Shown one piece after another: positions 42,919-51,305 of a stretch of 55,621 bases of DNA (positions are counted from its first letter, which is position 1; each line of letters starts with the position of its first letter). The DNA is from Verrucomicrobiota bacterium (GTDB taxonomy: Bacteria > Verrucomicrobiota > Verrucomicrobiia > Limisphaerales > SIBE01): NCBI GenBank assembly GCA_016871515.1, contig VHDE01000028.1, forward strand, positions 1-55,621, written 5' to 3'. Below the pieces are notes generated by a model. It did no database searches, was not told the DNA's origin, and saw nothing but the letters and a program-made list of their open reading frames with translations. The translations under genes and the position numbers were made by a program.

Positions 42919-43136
42919 TGCACTGCAGGCTTAAAGCCGAGGTATTCGGGCAAATTCTCTGCGCACCAACGCCGATACTCTTCCATAGTTGCAAACGAAC
43001 GCCACGGCGCATCATCCAAGACGGGTTTGTACACATAGTTGAATCCATATTTTAGCCGGAGTTCCATAGGACGGTCCATCTGCCGCCGGCACTGATCCCG
43101 CCATTGTTCATCGGCTATTTTGTCTTTTGGATTCAT
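42915..43136 (-). CDS. Small partner of the nucleotidyltransferase
   Basis: 73 residues, MNPKDKIADEQWRDQCRRQMD..LRLKYGFNYVYKP..EEYRRWCAENLPEYLG (split). Rich in Arg, Trp and Tyr, probably helical. No named family. Its stop overlaps the next start by 4 bases, so the two are translationally coupled, and it begins 12 bases after cysD. This coupling suggests that the two proteins act together. Confidence 0.7.
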   Translation of the reverse strand: MNPKDKIADEQWRDQCRRQMDRPMELRLKYGFNYVYKPVLDDAPWRSFATMEEYRRWCAENLPEYLGFKPAVQ

Positions 43137-43148
43137 TATTACATTACA

Positions 43149-43961
43149 TTACATATACCCATCTCGGCGCAGCTTCTCAAATGCATCCTCGCTCTCTTTG
43201 TCCTGAGCGCGGCCAGAACGTTCGCTCGTTTTGGTCACGCGTAATTCCTCGATAATCTCCCGGACGGTTTTCGCGTTCGACTTGATCGGAAACGTGCAGG
43301 GCGCACAGCCGAGGCTCCGATAGCGTTCGCCTTTGCCATTCGCGAAGTAGAGCGGGATAACGGGCATGTTCTCGCGCTCGATATATTCCCAAACGTTCAG
43401 CTCTGTCCAGTGGAGCAGGGGATGAATCCGGATGTGCGTCCCTTTTTCGAAATCAGTTTTGAATTGGTCCCACAATTCCGGCGGCTGATCTTCGACGTTC
43501 CATTCCATGTTTTTGTCGCGCGGACTGAAGTAACGTTCTTTAGCGCGCGTAGGTTCCTCGTCACGACGCACACCCACGATGACACCGGTGAAATGATGTT
43601 CGTCCAGAACCTGCTTAAGCGCGTCCTTCTTGAGCGTGCCGCAGCATTCGACGCGTGTCGCTCTGCCGTTTGGATAGGTGACACCGCTCTTCAGCACTTC
43701 ATTGTTTTTGCCGACAACGAGTTCCAGTTTCCAATCCCGGACGAGCCGGTCGCGGTACTCGATCATCGATTGGATCTTGAAGGTCGTATCGACATGCACG
43801 AGTGGAAAAGGCACGTGCCCAAAGAAAGCTTTCCGCGCGAGCCAAAGGAGCACCGTCGAGTCTTTGCCGATGCTCCATAGCATGGCGAGGTTTTCGAATT
43901 TGTTGAACGCCTCACGCATGATGTAAATGCTTTGGTTTTCCAATTTCGAGAGATAATCCAT
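43149..43961 (-). CDS. cysD: Sulfate adenylyltransferase small subunit
   Basis: 270 residues from ATG 43961 ([19 protein letters not shown]). PP-loop [10 protein letters not shown] near residues 30-39, family motifs [36 protein letters not shown] and the C-terminal [19 protein letters not shown]. It adenylates sulfate with CysN. The frame extends upstream to 44195 inside cysH and was not used. 32 bases after cysH. Confidence 0.96.
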   Translation of the reverse strand: MDYLSKLENQSIYIMREAFNKFENLAMLWSIGKDSTVLLWLARKAFFGHVPFPLVHVDTTFKIQSMIEYRDRLVRDWKLELVVGKNNEVLKSGVTYPNGRATRVECCGTLKKDALKQVLDEHHFTGVIVGVRRDEEPTRAKERYFSPRDKNMEWNVEDQPPELWDQFKTDFEKGTHIRIHPLLHWTELNVWEYIERENMPVIPLYFANGKGERYRSLGCAPCTFPIKSNAKTVREIIEELRVTKTSERSGRAQDKESEDAFEKLRRDGYM

Positions 43962-43993
43962 AGGAGAAGCAAACGTATAAATTGCAGGAGTAA

Positions 43994-44713
43994 TTACGCT
44001 TTCTTGGCCATGAAGGTGTGAATGCCGCATTCGACTTTGCTGAAACCGGTCCAACGGCCCGCCCGCTCGCCTTCCTCGTTCGCTGATTTCCGTGTGCATG
44101 GCTGGCAGCCAATCGATCGATAGCCTTGGCCGTTCAGCGGATTGTAAGGAATCTTGTGATCGCGAATGTACCGCCAAACAGCTTCGCGCGTCCAAGCGGC
44201 CATTGGATTGAGCTTTACGATTTCGCGGCCGGTCGCTTCGTCAAAGGCATAAACTTCAATAATTCCAATACCGGCGCGGATTTCTGATTGTTCGCGTCGC
44301 AAGCCGGTGATCCAACAGTCCAGTTCGCCGAGTTTGCTTTGCAGCGGCAGCACTTTGCGCATCGCGCAGCAAAGGTCGGGATCGCGTTTCCAAAGTTCTG
44401 GACCATGGGCAGCGGCCTGTTGCTCGACAGTCAAGTCGGGTTGCAGCGCTTCAATGGCATAGCCAAAAAAATCCTCCAGCCGCTTTTTGAGATCGACTGT
44501 TTCCGGGAATAAGAGACCAGTATCGAGAGTGAAAACAGGAAAAGGCAGCTGTCGTTCCTTAGCCACATGCATTATGACCAACCCGGCTCCCTGAAAGCTT
44601 GTGCCAATCGCAGCCCGCGGACCAAAGCGTTCCCATGCCCAGCCCAGAACCTCACCGGTTCCTTGCTGAGCAAAGCGTTGGTCAAGCAGTTGAATGTCGG
44701 CGGAAGTAAGCAT
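43994..44713 (-). CDS. cysH: Assimilatory APS reductase (CysH, 4Fe-4S type)
   Basis: 239 residues from ATG 44713. Cys115-Cys116 (DLCCAMRK) with Cys203 and Cys206 (IGCQPC) are the ligands of the 4Fe-4S cluster of APS-type reductases, and Cys229 in ECGIH is the catalytic thiol. PAPS-type enzymes lack the CC..CxxC set, so APS is the likely substrate, with thioredoxin as donor, giving sulfite. The cluster nevertheless also encodes an APS kinase domain. Confidence 0.94.
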   Translation of the reverse strand: MLTSADIQLLDQRFAQQGTGEVLGWAWERFGPRAAIGTSFQGAGLVIMHVAKERQLPFPVFTLDTGLLFPETVDLKKRLEDFFGYAIEALQPDLTVEQQAAAHGPELWKRDPDLCCAMRKVLPLQSKLGELDCWITGLRREQSEIRAGIGIIEVYAFDEATGREIVKLNPMAAWTREAVWRYIRDHKIPYNPLNGQGYRSIGCQPCTRKSANEEGERAGRWTGFSKVECGIHTFMAKKA

Positions 44714-44768
44714 GAAAATTCGAGGAATTCGATTAGGATCAGCAGCCCGTATTTGCTGATCCTCAAAA

Positions 44769-46445
44769 CTAGTTCTGAACCTCTTTCCAAAAGACTCGTT
44801 CGCACCAATCACCGAAACGTTCGCCTTTGTTCCGTTCCTGCGCATAGCGAGTCAGGACCGGGCGAAGTTCGGTAATAATGTCCTCGCTCTTCACAACGTC
44901 GCGGAAGAGCCGGTTCAAGCGCGTGCAGCTTTCGTTGCCACCAAAATAAATCTGATACTTGTTGGGTGATTTCCCGACAAAGCCAATTTCCGCCATGTAC
45001 GGACGCGCACAACCATTCGGACAACCTGTGCTGCGAATGATGATTTCTTGCCCACCCAGTCCAAGCTCGTCTAACAACGCCTCGATGCGCGTCAAAATAT
45101 CTGGGAGCACACGTTCCGATTCGGCCAGCGCAAGTCCGCAAGTCGGCAACGCCGGACATGCCATCGACGCGCGCCGGATCGCTGTGGACTGGTTTTCTAC
45201 TGCTATGCCATGGCCGGCCAAGATGCGCGTGATTGCGTCGCGGCGAGCGGAGGGAACATTGGCCAAGATGAGATTTTGCGATGGCGTCAAGCGCACTTCA
45301 ACCTGGAATTGCTCGACGATTTTCCGCAACGCAGTCTTGAGCTCGGCGCCGGGAACATCTTTGATGCGTCCTGTTTCAACGTAGAGTCCCAAAAATTCAT
45401 TGCCGTCAAATTGCCGGTGCCAGCCGAAAAGATCGCCTTGCTTCGTGAACTGGCAAGGACGAGCCGGTTCCAACTTAAAGCCGATCCGGCGTTCAACTTC
45501 CTCGCGGAACCAGGCCACGCCGCGTTCTTCGAGCACGTACTTCAGCCGGGCATGCTTTCGATTCGTGCGGTCGCCCCAATCGCGATGCATCGTCAAGACG
45601 GCCTTCGCGACGGTTTCGATATGGTCAGGTGTGAAGAACCCAATTACATCTGCGATCCGTGGAAACGTCTCTTCATTGCCGTGGCTCTTTCCGAGGCCGC
45701 CCCCTGCGGCCAAATTGTATCCAACGAGCTGGTCACCCTCAGCAATGGCGATAAAGCCCAAGCAATTCGTGAAGATGTCGATGTCATTCAAGGGTGGAAT
45801 GGCGAACGCGGTTTTGAACTTGCGCGGCAGATAAGTCTTGCCATAAAGCGGATCGACAAACCTCGCGTTCGATTCTTCCTCAAGATTCAATTCCTTGCCC
45901 TCCACCCAAATCTGATGGTAGGCCTTGGTCTTCGGCAGAAGGGCGTTCGAGACGCGGCGCGCATCGTCGAGCACACGTTCGACAAGCTGACTGGTTGATG
46001 GGGTCGAAGGCGCCATAACATTGCGGTTCACATCGCCGCATGCGGCCAGTGTCGTAGCCAGCGCTTCATTAATACCCTTCATTAACTTGCCGAGGCCGCC
46101 TTTGGTGACGCCGTGAAATTGAAAACCTTGCCGCGAGGTGATCCGCAAACTGTTGTTGCCGTAATCCGTCGCTAATCGATCAAAGACCAAATACTGAGAT
46201 GGCGGGACAACACCCCCTGGGAGCCGGCCGCGAACCATGTAAATATATTGCTTACCCCCTTTCCGTTTGTCGCGATCATCCTGTTGATAGATTCCGTGAA
46301 ATTTTAGAAATTGAACGTCGTCTTCGGCAAAACGATCCGCTTGAGCATCAGCCAAGGTGGAACCAATTGTGCCAGTTAAAGTTGGATTGGCTTCCTTAAT
46401 CACCTCATTATGAGATGGCTTAGCCGGGGCCGCTGTTGTAATCAT
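44769..46445 (-). CDS. cysI: Assimilatory sulfite reductase hemoprotein
   Basis: 558 residues with two ferredoxin-like/sulfite-reductase repeats. Siroheme and 4Fe-4S ligands are Cys430, Cys436, Cys475 and Cys479 (CPALPTC..GCPNGC). The spacing is as in E. coli CysI. It reduces sulfite to sulfide. No flavoprotein partner (CysJ) is in the window, so another donor such as ferredoxin or an unlinked CysJ is needed. First gene of the minus-strand cys cluster, with a dyad-rich upstream region. Confidence 0.95.
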   Translation of the reverse strand: MITTAAPAKPSHNEVIKEANPTLTGTIGSTLADAQADRFAEDDVQFLKFHGIYQQDDRDKRKGGKQYIYMVRGRLPGGVVPPSQYLVFDRLATDYGNNSLRITSRQGFQFHGVTKGGLGKLMKGINEALATTLAACGDVNRNVMAPSTPSTSQLVERVLDDARRVSNALLPKTKAYHQIWVEGKELNLEEESNARFVDPLYGKTYLPRKFKTAFAIPPLNDIDIFTNCLGFIAIAEGDQLVGYNLAAGGGLGKSHGNEETFPRIADVIGFFTPDHIETVAKAVLTMHRDWGDRTNRKHARLKYVLEERGVAWFREEVERRIGFKLEPARPCQFTKQGDLFGWHRQFDGNEFLGLYVETGRIKDVPGAELKTALRKIVEQFQVEVRLTPSQNLILANVPSARRDAITRILAGHGIAVENQSTAIRRASMACPALPTCGLALAESERVLPDILTRIEALLDELGLGGQEIIIRSTGCPNGCARPYMAEIGFVGKSPNKYQIYFGGNESCTRLNRLFRDVVKSEDIITELRPVLTRYAQERNKGERFGDWCERVFWKEVQN

Positions 46446-46454
46446 AAGTTATAT

Positions 46455-46479
46455 ACTAAAGATACGCAACTTTAGTTGC
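46455..46479. promoter_or_regulatory. Candidate operator between cysI and the cysteine desulfurase gene
   Basis: Two overlapping dyads: GCAACT-TT-AGTTGC (46466-46479) and ACTAAAG/CTTTAGT (46455-46461 with 46470-46476). They begin 9 bases upstream of the cysI start, in the divergent interval. A repressor site for sulfur genes is inferred from position; no known consensus was recognised. Confidence 0.45.
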
Positions 46480-46673
46480 CTTCGTGACATTGTCAATACA
46501 CTATCCGTCAAGTTTTGCTCTGCGCGGCGATGCTGCGGTCGAGTCATTCAACTCAGATTCTCGAGCTGACAGCCGGACCGATAAACCGATAAACTGCTCG
46601 CTTGCTCTTCCAAGCTTACGGTCTAGTCTTACGTGACAACCTTGAGAAGTCGAATCAGCAGAAGCAACAAAAT

Positions 46674-47909
46674 ATGAGCCAGCGGAAGATCTATTACTTC
46701 GATAACAACGCCACAAAGCAAGTTGCGCCCGAAGTAATCGACGCGATGATGCCGTTTTTGACGGAGCTTTGGGGAAACCCATCGAGCGCCTATTCATTCG
46801 GCAACCAAGTTGGGAAGCATGTTGAAGAAGCGCGGGCGCGGGTCGCTTCGCTAATCAATGCGGACCCTCGCGAGGTTGTTTTCACGAGTTGCGGGACAGA
46901 AAGTAACAATTCCGCCATTCATAGCGCATTCGCTTTGAATCCAGACAAGCGGCACTTTTTAACCACGGCTGTTGAACATTCCGCGACCATCAAATTTAGT
47001 GAGTTCCTAAAAAAACAAGGCCATATCGTAACATTTCTGCCGGTTGAAGCAGACGGCTCACTCGACTTGCACCTTTTGGAAAAGTCGATTCGACCCGACA
47101 CCGCGATCGTTTCGGTCATGTGGGGGAATAATGAGACGGGCGTTGTTTTCCCGATCGAAGAGATCGCTGCGATTTGCCAGAGCAAGGGCGTGTTGTTTCA
47201 CACCGACGCAGTTCAAGCGGCCGGAAAACTGCCAATCGACATGAAGGCAGTCGGCGCGGATTTCATATCGGTCTCGGCCCACAAATTGCACGCCCCGAAA
47301 GGAATTGGCGCCCTCTACGTGAAGCGGCGGACAAGATATCAACCTTACGTAATTGGTGGCCATCAGGAACGTGATCGCCGCGGGGGAACGGAAAATGTGG
47401 CTGGAATTGTTGGCTTTGGTCGAGCCGCTGAACTCGCTCGAGATCGTTTGACAGGCGAAAACACGCAGGTGCGGAGATTGCGCGACCGCATGGAAGAGAC
47501 AATTGTCAGGACCATTCCGGATGCCATGCGTAACGGCGCCAAGGAGCCGCGTTTGCCCAATACATCAAATATCGCGTTCGCAGGCATAGAAGCAGAGGCC
47601 ATCCTGATGCTATTGGACAGGCTTGGGATTTGCGCTTCGAGCGGGTCGGCTTGCACCACAGGATCGCTGGAACCCTCGCACGTATTGAGGGCAATGGGAC
47701 TGAGCCCAGAACGAGCGCGTGGTTCTGTTCGCTTTAGTCTCGGCTTTTACAATACGGATGCAGATGTCGATTTTTTGCTGCAACAGCTTCCGCCGATTAT
47801 CGAAAAACTTCGGGCTATTTCTCCACTCAATCCTGAACCTTCAGCTCAGTCGAAGCGTGAATCGCGTGCGGGGCGGTCAAACCATCCAGAGAAGGTGACA
47901 GTCGTGTGA
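46674..47909 (+). CDS. iscS: Cysteine desulfurase (NifS/IscS group I)
   Basis: 411 residues from ATG 46674. PLP lysine Lys204 (SAHKLHAPKG), and the mobile Cys327 in SSGSACTTGSLEPSHVL, the longer loop of group I enzymes. Also YFDNNATKQVAPEV and TESNNSAIHSA. It takes sulfur from cysteine for Fe-S clusters or other sulfur carriers. A basic, Ser-rich tail of about 30 residues extends past the usual end. Divergent from cysI. No iscU or other scaffold gene adjoins it. Confidence 0.93.
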   Translation: MSQRKIYYFDNNATKQVAPEVIDAMMPFLTELWGNPSSAYSFGNQVGKHVEEARARVASLINADPREVVFTSCGTESNNSAIHSAFALNPDKRHFLTTAVEHSATIKFSEFLKKQGHIVTFLPVEADGSLDLHLLEKSIRPDTAIVSVMWGNNETGVVFPIEEIAAICQSKGVLFHTDAVQAAGKLPIDMKAVGADFISVSAHKLHAPKGIGALYVKRRTRYQPYVIGGHQERDRRGGTENVAGIVGFGRAAELARDRLTGENTQVRRLRDRMEETIVRTIPDAMRNGAKEPRLPNTSNIAFAGIEAEAILMLLDRLGICASSGSACTTGSLEPSHVLRAMGLSPERARGSVRFSLGFYNTDADVDFLLQQLPPIIEKLRAISPLNPEPSAQSKRESRAGRSNHPEKVTVV

Positions 47910-48084
47910 GGCGGCAGTCTCGCAGCGACACTTTCTGAAACTGAGCAAAACGTTTCTCAGCGGCTTGAATTTGTTTCAAACGATGGCACAACTTTTGCCC
48001 GCATTTGGAGTTTAAAGAAATGCCTTTCGCTCTGGCCAGCGCACGAAGGCATCGAAGACGAGACGAGACAGAAGAGAAGTGAAG

Positions 48085-49431
48085 ATGAAAGCAATTATTG
48101 CTGTTGTGGCGAGCCTCGGTGTTAGTGTCGCGGGGACGTACGTGGTGGTTTCCAAGACAAAGGAGGCGGCCTTTCAAAGAGAACGTCAGGCTTTGCAAGC
48201 CGAGTGGGCCGTTGTCAAAGCGGAGCTTGAGGGTGATTTGAAAGTTGCAAGGAACAAACCGGCTCGCGTCGAGACCATACGCGTTCCATCCTCTGAGGCG
48301 GGAGCCTCAAGGCAGTCGCCGCAAGAAATACTTGAGAAACTGAAGAACACCAAAGTTGGGACTGGTTCAAAACGCTCGGCAACGATTCGTGATGTGGTCC
48401 ATCAATTGGAAAGTTTGGCGGAAAGCGGCCCTGATGCGGTAACTGCCATTCGCGAATTCCTCGCGCGGTTCGAGGACATGGACTATTCAACCGAAGCAAT
48501 GCGCGCAGCGCGGGAATTGGGTGATCCACCCGGTCCGGAGCGCCTGGGGCGAGATGAACGCGCCGACGCCGTCGCGGCAAAGGCGCCCGGTTCCCACCGC
48601 AATCCAGCGCGGCTCGATTTTGTTCTTCCGCCGTCCCTGCGACTAGGTTTGGTGGACGTTTTGAGGGAAATTGGCGGGGACGAAGCTGAAAAGGTTTTGG
48701 CAGAAACGCTCTCTGCGACCGGACGGGGTGTTGAAGTGGCTTATCTTGCGAAAGTGCTTCAGGAAATCGCGCCGAACAAGTATCGCAATGCAGCGGTGAC
48801 GGCGGCGAAGGATCTTCTTTCCAATCCTCCGACAATCGAAAAGCCGAACCGTTTGGATGAAGACTCCAAAAGCTATCTTTATGGTGTCTTGGCCATGTAC
48901 AATGATTCGTCGTTCACGACGGCAGCTCACGACGTGATTGTAACTGCTGACGGCAAAATTGACCGAACGGCGCTGGAATATGTCACGACAACTTTCAAAG
49001 ATCAGGCCATCCCAGTCCTTTATCAGGCCTATAAGGATCGGAGAATCACGAATCTTTGGGATCGCGCGTCACTGGCTGGCCAAGCGCTGAACTATGCCGG
49101 CGCCAATCCGCAAGCTAATGATCTTTTCAAGGAACTCGTGCATAACGAAACATTCCCGTCCTGGATGCGCGCGATGACGATTCAGTCGCTGGCTGGAACA
49201 GGTTTCTTTGGTGGAAACACGCCGACCGATCGGCAGCAGGTTCAGTCGCGGTTGAATTTGCTGACGGCGCTGCCTCCGTTCGCCGATGAACAAATGGAAC
49301 GCGCACGGAAGGAAACGGTCGAACGATTGAACAACACTCTAAGCGGCAAGTCCGAGGCAGAACCTCAAGGCGGCCCCAAGCCGGCTCAAGCCGCCCCTCT
49401 GGGCGCAGCGGAAAGCGCACTTCCACGATAG
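48085..49431 (+). CDS. Membrane-anchored helical-repeat protein, hypothetical
   Basis: 448 residues from ATG 48085; a GTG two codons earlier is possible, and AGAGAAG precedes both. One N-terminal hydrophobic helix (AIIAVVASLGVSVAGTYVVV), a short coiled coil (about 22-50), then helical segments with loose HEAT-like periodicity and a Pro/Ala-rich tail. No named domain. Probably periplasmic or exposed on the cell side of one membrane. The 47910-48084 gap shows nothing recognisable. Confidence 0.7.
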   Translation: MKAIIAVVASLGVSVAGTYVVVSKTKEAAFQRERQALQAEWAVVKAELEGDLKVARNKPARVETIRVPSSEAGASRQSPQEILEKLKNTKVGTGSKRSATIRDVVHQLESLAESGPDAVTAIREFLARFEDMDYSTEAMRAARELGDPPGPERLGRDERADAVAAKAPGSHRNPARLDFVLPPSLRLGLVDVLREIGGDEAEKVLAETLSATGRGVEVAYLAKVLQEIAPNKYRNAAVTAAKDLLSNPPTIEKPNRLDEDSKSYLYGVLAMYNDSSFTTAAHDVIVTADGKIDRTALEYVTTTFKDQAIPVLYQAYKDRRITNLWDRASLAGQALNYAGANPQANDLFKELVHNETFPSWMRAMTIQSLAGTGFFGGNTPTDRQQVQSRLNLLTALPPFADEQMERARKETVERLNNTLSGKSEAEPQGGPKPAQAAPLGAAESALPR

Positions 49432-49505
49432 TAGGACGCCTGATCGCATTCGAAATTCCCGGCAACGAGACTTGCGTTTCCGCGCCATCACTGTCGCTCA
49501 GAGAA

Positions 49506-49607
49506 GCGCAGCGTTCACGCTGCAGAACGTGAAACTCCCGAGCGGGCCCGAAACCGCATTCGGAACTTTTTGACTCTGCGAACGTTTCTGCAGCGTAAAC
49601 GCTGCGC
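49506..49607. repeat. Two-arm palindromic repeat, family C copy 2
   Basis: Arms 49506-49529 and 49583-49607 (GCGCAGCGTTCACGCTGCAG and inverse) with two differences; loop includes AAACCGCATTCGG, shared in part with the copy at 36639. The rest of 49432-49756 holds a direct repeat (GGTTCATAAT twice at 49628-49647) and no gene. Confidence 0.85.
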
Positions 49608-49655
49608 TCCCTTACTGACAGTTTTAAGGTTCATAATGGTTCATAATGCAGGGGC

Positions 49656-49684
49656 TTGACGGTGCCAAGAAGCGTACTTAGGCT
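49656..49684 (+). promoter_or_regulatory. Possible promoter of tig
   Basis: TTGACG (49656-49661), 17-base spacer, TAGGCT (49679-49684). The -10 fit is weak and housekeeping promoters of this phylum are not well defined. Confidence 0.3.
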
Positions 49685-49756
49685 TTCGCAAGTTGATGCT
49701 CCGCGGCCCAACCCTAGTGGACGCGGGGCTTTTGTATCTTGGGAGAAAGGTTTTGT

Positions 49757-51073
49757 GTGAATGTGACAGTCGAAAATCTTGCGCCGTGCCGGAAGATGAT
49801 GCGCTTCGAAATCGATGCGCAAGCCGTGGATTCCGCCTTCGCCACCGTGACAGCGCAATTTCAGCGCGAGGTGCGGCTGCCTGGGTTTCGGCGCGGCAAA
49901 GCGCCGCGCGACATGGTTCTAAAGACGTTTACGAAGCAGATCGATGACGAGGTCAAGCGGAAGCTGATTTCCGAGAATTATCGGAAGGCGTTGAACGAAC
50001 AAAAGCTTCGAGTCGTCGGTTCGCCGGATGTCGAGGAGATTCAGTTCGGCCGCGGCCAGCCTTTGCAGTTTGCAGTGACTATCGAAACGGCGCCCGAATT
50101 TGACCTGCCGGACTACAAGGGCCTTCCCGTGAAACGGGAGACAGCGAGCGTTACGGAGGAAGACATTGAACGCGCAATCGGGGTTCTGCGTGATCAACAT
50201 GCCACCTATAGCGATGTCGCGCGTCCTGCTCAGATGGAGGATTATGTCGTCGTCAATTACAAAGGGACGTCGGAAGGCAAGCCGCTCACGGAGATAGCTC
50301 CAACGGCCCGAGGGTTGACGGAGAAAACCGGGTTTTGGTTGCACATCAAAACAGGCGCATTCATTCCCGGTTTTGCGGAACAATTGACCGGCGCGCAAGC
50401 TGGCGAGCGGCGCACCGTAACGGTCGATTTTCCGGCTGATTTTGTTGCTCCAGCTTTGGCCGGGCGGAAGGGGATTTATGACGTCGAGGTGGTTCAGGTC
50501 AAGGAACGCATTCTTCCAGAACTGAACGATGAACTGGCCAGGCAGTTTGGGGCGGAAAACGTCGATAAATTACGCGAAGGCGTCCGCCGGGATTTGGAAA
50601 ACGAACTGAAGTACAAACAAACACGCCACATCCGGAACCAGCTCGTCCAAGCTTTGCTCAACCGAGTGAATTTCGATCTTCCCGAAACGCTGGTCACCAA
50701 CGAAACGCGCCACGTCATTTATGATATTGTCCGCGAAAACCAGGAACGCGGCCTGACCAAGGAGATCATCGACAAGCAAAAGGAAGAGATTTACAACGTC
50801 GCGAGCAACAGCGCCAAGGACCGCATTAAGGTGTCATTCATCCTGGGGCGAATCGCTGAGAAAGAAGGGATCAAAGTAGATCAGCAAGAGATCACGAAGC
50901 GTATTCTCATCTTGGCTCACCAACATCAGATCAAACCCGAAAAGCTGATCAAACAACTTCAAGAACGGGATGGCATTGGCGAAATCCACGACCAAATCCT
51001 GACTTCAAAAGTCCTCGATTTCCTGGAATTAAACGCCAGCGTTCAAGAAGTTCCGCCTGGCATGACATCCTAG
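49757..51073 (+). CDS. tig: Trigger factor
   Basis: 438 residues from GTG 49757, preceded by GGGAGAAAGG at good spacing; the TTG at 49739 overlaps this site. Ribosome-binding domain with GFRRGKAP at 43-50 (the conserved ribosome-docking motif), a PPIase-like FKBP domain at about 150-240 (DYVVVNYKG..FIPGFAEQL) and the helical C-terminal domain. It binds nascent chains at the tunnel exit. The genes usually found downstream (clpP, clpX) are absent; an RND exporter follows. Confidence 0.95.
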   Translation: MNVTVENLAPCRKMMRFEIDAQAVDSAFATVTAQFQREVRLPGFRRGKAPRDMVLKTFTKQIDDEVKRKLISENYRKALNEQKLRVVGSPDVEEIQFGRGQPLQFAVTIETAPEFDLPDYKGLPVKRETASVTEEDIERAIGVLRDQHATYSDVARPAQMEDYVVVNYKGTSEGKPLTEIAPTARGLTEKTGFWLHIKTGAFIPGFAEQLTGAQAGERRTVTVDFPADFVAPALAGRKGIYDVEVVQVKERILPELNDELARQFGAENVDKLREGVRRDLENELKYKQTRHIRNQLVQALLNRVNFDLPETLVTNETRHVIYDIVRENQERGLTKEIIDKQKEEIYNVASNSAKDRIKVSFILGRIAEKEGIKVDQQEITKRILILAHQHQIKPEKLIKQLQERDGIGEIHDQILTSKVLDFLELNASVQEVPPGMTS

Positions 51074-51095
51074 TAGGACAGCCGTCCTGCCTGTC
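51073..51095. repeat. Family A singlet, decayed
   Basis: GTAGGACAGCCGTCCTGCCT with GTC; a single arm directly after tig. The rest of 51074-51305 shows no gene. Confidence 0.55.
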
Positions 51096-51305
51096 TCGGC
51101 AGCGGACTCGAAGCATCTGCGCGCAACGCTGTTCGCGGGATTGCCCCAGACCAAGGAACTCATCCGCCGAGTGAAGTCGCTCGCTTGCTGAATGAAGCGT
51201 TTTTCTTTCGTGGGTTTCGTGTCTTTGGTTTGGTGGCGCCATACGGACTGGGAACAGGGTTGACACCTTGAGCGCTGGCATGTTGGGTTTTTGAGGAGAA
51301 CAGAG

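Noticed and set aside
46491-46496. TTGACA (minus strand) as the -35 box of cysI
   Set aside because: No acceptable -10 hexamer at 16-18 bases; only the dyads are reported.
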